Shown: positions 63,160-64,000 of the stretch, piece by piece
Position numbering within the stretch: position 1 is the first letter of the stretch
Layout of the letters: each line of letters opens with the position of its first letter
Assembly (NCBI RefSeq): GCF_003054325.1
Contig: NZ_QBKU01000005.1
Coordinates: forward strand, 248,001 to 312,000
From: Sulfitobacter mediterraneus
GTDB taxonomy: Bacteria > Pseudomonadota > Alphaproteobacteria > Rhodobacterales > Rhodobacteraceae
Reading direction: 5' to 3'
DNA length: 64,000 nt
Translations under genes and position numbers: made by a program
The notes under the pieces: model-generated
Seen by the model: only the letters and a program-made list of their open reading frames with translations
Database searches by the model: none
Told to the model about the DNA's origin: nothing

Positions 63160-64000
63160 ATGACCCTGAACCCGGCCCAAACCCCGACCAAAACCGCCCC
63201 GCGCGACGGGATACGGGTGCTGTCGTTTGTGTCCGTATCGGTGGCTGTTGTCTGCGCTTTGCCGATGCTGGCAGTGCTGATTGCTGCGCTCAGTGGCGGC
63301 ACCGAGACAGTTCAGCACCTGATTGATACGGTTCTGGGGCGCTATGCGGCGACCACGCTATTGCTGGTTCTACTGGTGTCGATCGGGACTTTTGCCATCG
63401 GCGTTGGGGCGGCATGGCTCGTCACAATGACCCGGTTTCCCGGAGTTAAGATCCTTGAGATCGCGCTGGTGCTGCCCTTGGCCTTTCCGGCCTATGTTCT
63501 GGCCTATGCCTACACTCACGTGCTGGATCACCCCGGTATTGTCCAAGCGACCCTGCGGGATGTGACAGGCTGGGGCCCGCGCGATTATTGGTTTCCCGAG
63601 ATCAGATCACTGGGCGGCGCGGCGGCGATGCTGGTGCTTGTCCTCTATCCTTACGTCTATCTGTTGGCTCGCGCCGCCTTCCTGCAACAAAGTGGCACCA
63701 CCTTTCTCGCGGCGCGTGCGTTGGGATCCAGCGCATGGGCCGCGTTTTTCAAGGTCAGCCTGCCGCTGGCGCGTCCGGCGATTGCGGGCGGCGTGTTGCT
63801 GGCGGTGATGGAGACCATCGCGGATTTTGGCACTGTCGCCTATTTCGGGGTGCAGACCTTTGCCACCGGCATCTACACCTCGTGGTTTTCGATGTTTGAC
63901 AGGGCAGGGGCGGCGCAACTGGCGCTGTGCCTGCTTAGCTTTGCTTTGCTGCTGGCGCTGCTCGAACGCATTCAGCGGGGCCGCGCCAAATACCATGATC
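63160..64000 (+). CDS. Ferric-iron-type ABC transporter permease (FbpB/SfuB-like), 3' partial
   Basis: The frame from ATG 63160 remains open to the window end, giving 280 residues. Membrane segments alternate with the two-permease layout of Fe(III) transporters: LVLPLAFPAYVLAYAYTHVL and the EAA loop FLAARALGSSAWAAFFKVSL-PLARPAIAGG. ETIADFGTVAYFGVQTF is characteristic of FbpB/SfuB proteins, which import iron after periplasmic capture. The remaining half and any fbpA/fbpC genes lie beyond the window. AGGGGC precedes the ATG. Confidence 0.85.
   Translation, partial: MTLNPAQTPTKTAPRDGIRVLSFVSVSVAVVCALPMLAVLIAALSGGTETVQHLIDTVLGRYAATTLLLVLLVSIGTFAIGVGAAWLVTMTRFPGVKILEIALVLPLAFPAYVLAYAYTHVLDHPGIVQATLRDVTGWGPRDYWFPEIRSLGGAAAMLVLVLYPYVYLLARAAFLQQSGTTFLAARALGSSAWAAFFKVSLPLARPAIAGGVLLAVMETIADFGTVAYFGVQTFATGIYTSWFSMFDRAGAAQLALCLLSFALLLALLERIQRGRAKYHD

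Overview
The window reads as a chromosomal stretch from a Roseobacter-group alphaproteobacterium (Rhodobacteraceae). This rests on moderately high GC, gene content and neighbourhoods: rpsO-pnp with truB/rbfA nearby, purH-lspA-DUF3035-M16-M16, a two-domain ALDH16 beside deoC, PuuD-type urate oxidation, and two dimethylglycine-dehydrogenase-like proteins. The genus cannot be fixed from sequence alone. Gene density is very high, several neighbours overlap by 4 bases, and several convergent pairs have no DNA between their stop codons. I see no tRNA, rRNA, CRISPR array, prophage or insertion sequence. Both window ends cut through a gene.

Layout. 1-5.2 kb: a GlxA/AraC-type regulator between two FAD/folate demethylases, probably methylated-glycine catabolism. 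5.2-9.8 kb: RarD exporter, NTF2-like protein, RluA-type pseudouridine synthase, aldehyde dehydrogenase and 1-Cys peroxiredoxin. 9.8-17 kb: mostly minus-strand information-processing genes (FkbM methyltransferase, pnp, rpsO, truB, rbfA) with three less-known proteins. 17-28 kb: dapB, rsmB, a PhnD-like protein, heparinase II/III, purH, lspA, a DUF3035/BamF-like lipoprotein and a catalytic/non-catalytic M16 peptidase pair. 28-31.6 kb: deoC and ALDH16. 31.8-35.7 kb: a SitABCD-type Mn/Fe transporter behind two Fur/Mur-like direct repeats. 35.7-42 kb: a ureide-pathway cluster. 42-51.7 kb: mutL, rmuC, saccharopine dehydrogenase, GST, histidine phosphatase, an orphan formate dehydrogenase alpha subunit and an M20 amidohydrolase. 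51.7-63.1 kb: a two-component system divergent from an acyl-CoA ligase/branched-chain-type ABC transporter/PaaK-like operon. 63.2 kb to the end: a truncated ferric-iron-type permease.

How the genes work together. The clearest system is urate breakdown. PuuD, UraH, a fused PuuE-UraD protein, ureidoglycine aminohydrolase and ureidoglycolate lyase sit with an NCS2 purine permease. The M20 amidohydrolase at 50.5 kb could supply the one missing step, allantoate to ureidoglycine. If so, the window encodes the whole route from urate to glyoxylate. This cluster is preceded by a 530-base gene-free region holding phased GATTCG repeats, a candidate promoter and stable hairpins, which is the best candidate here for undescribed regulation. 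Other points of interest are a long hairpin burying the rarD start, a 192-bp element with perfect 28-bp inverted ends, a DtxR-like domain fused to a metal permease, and a PaaK-like ligase without the usual phosphate-binding loop.
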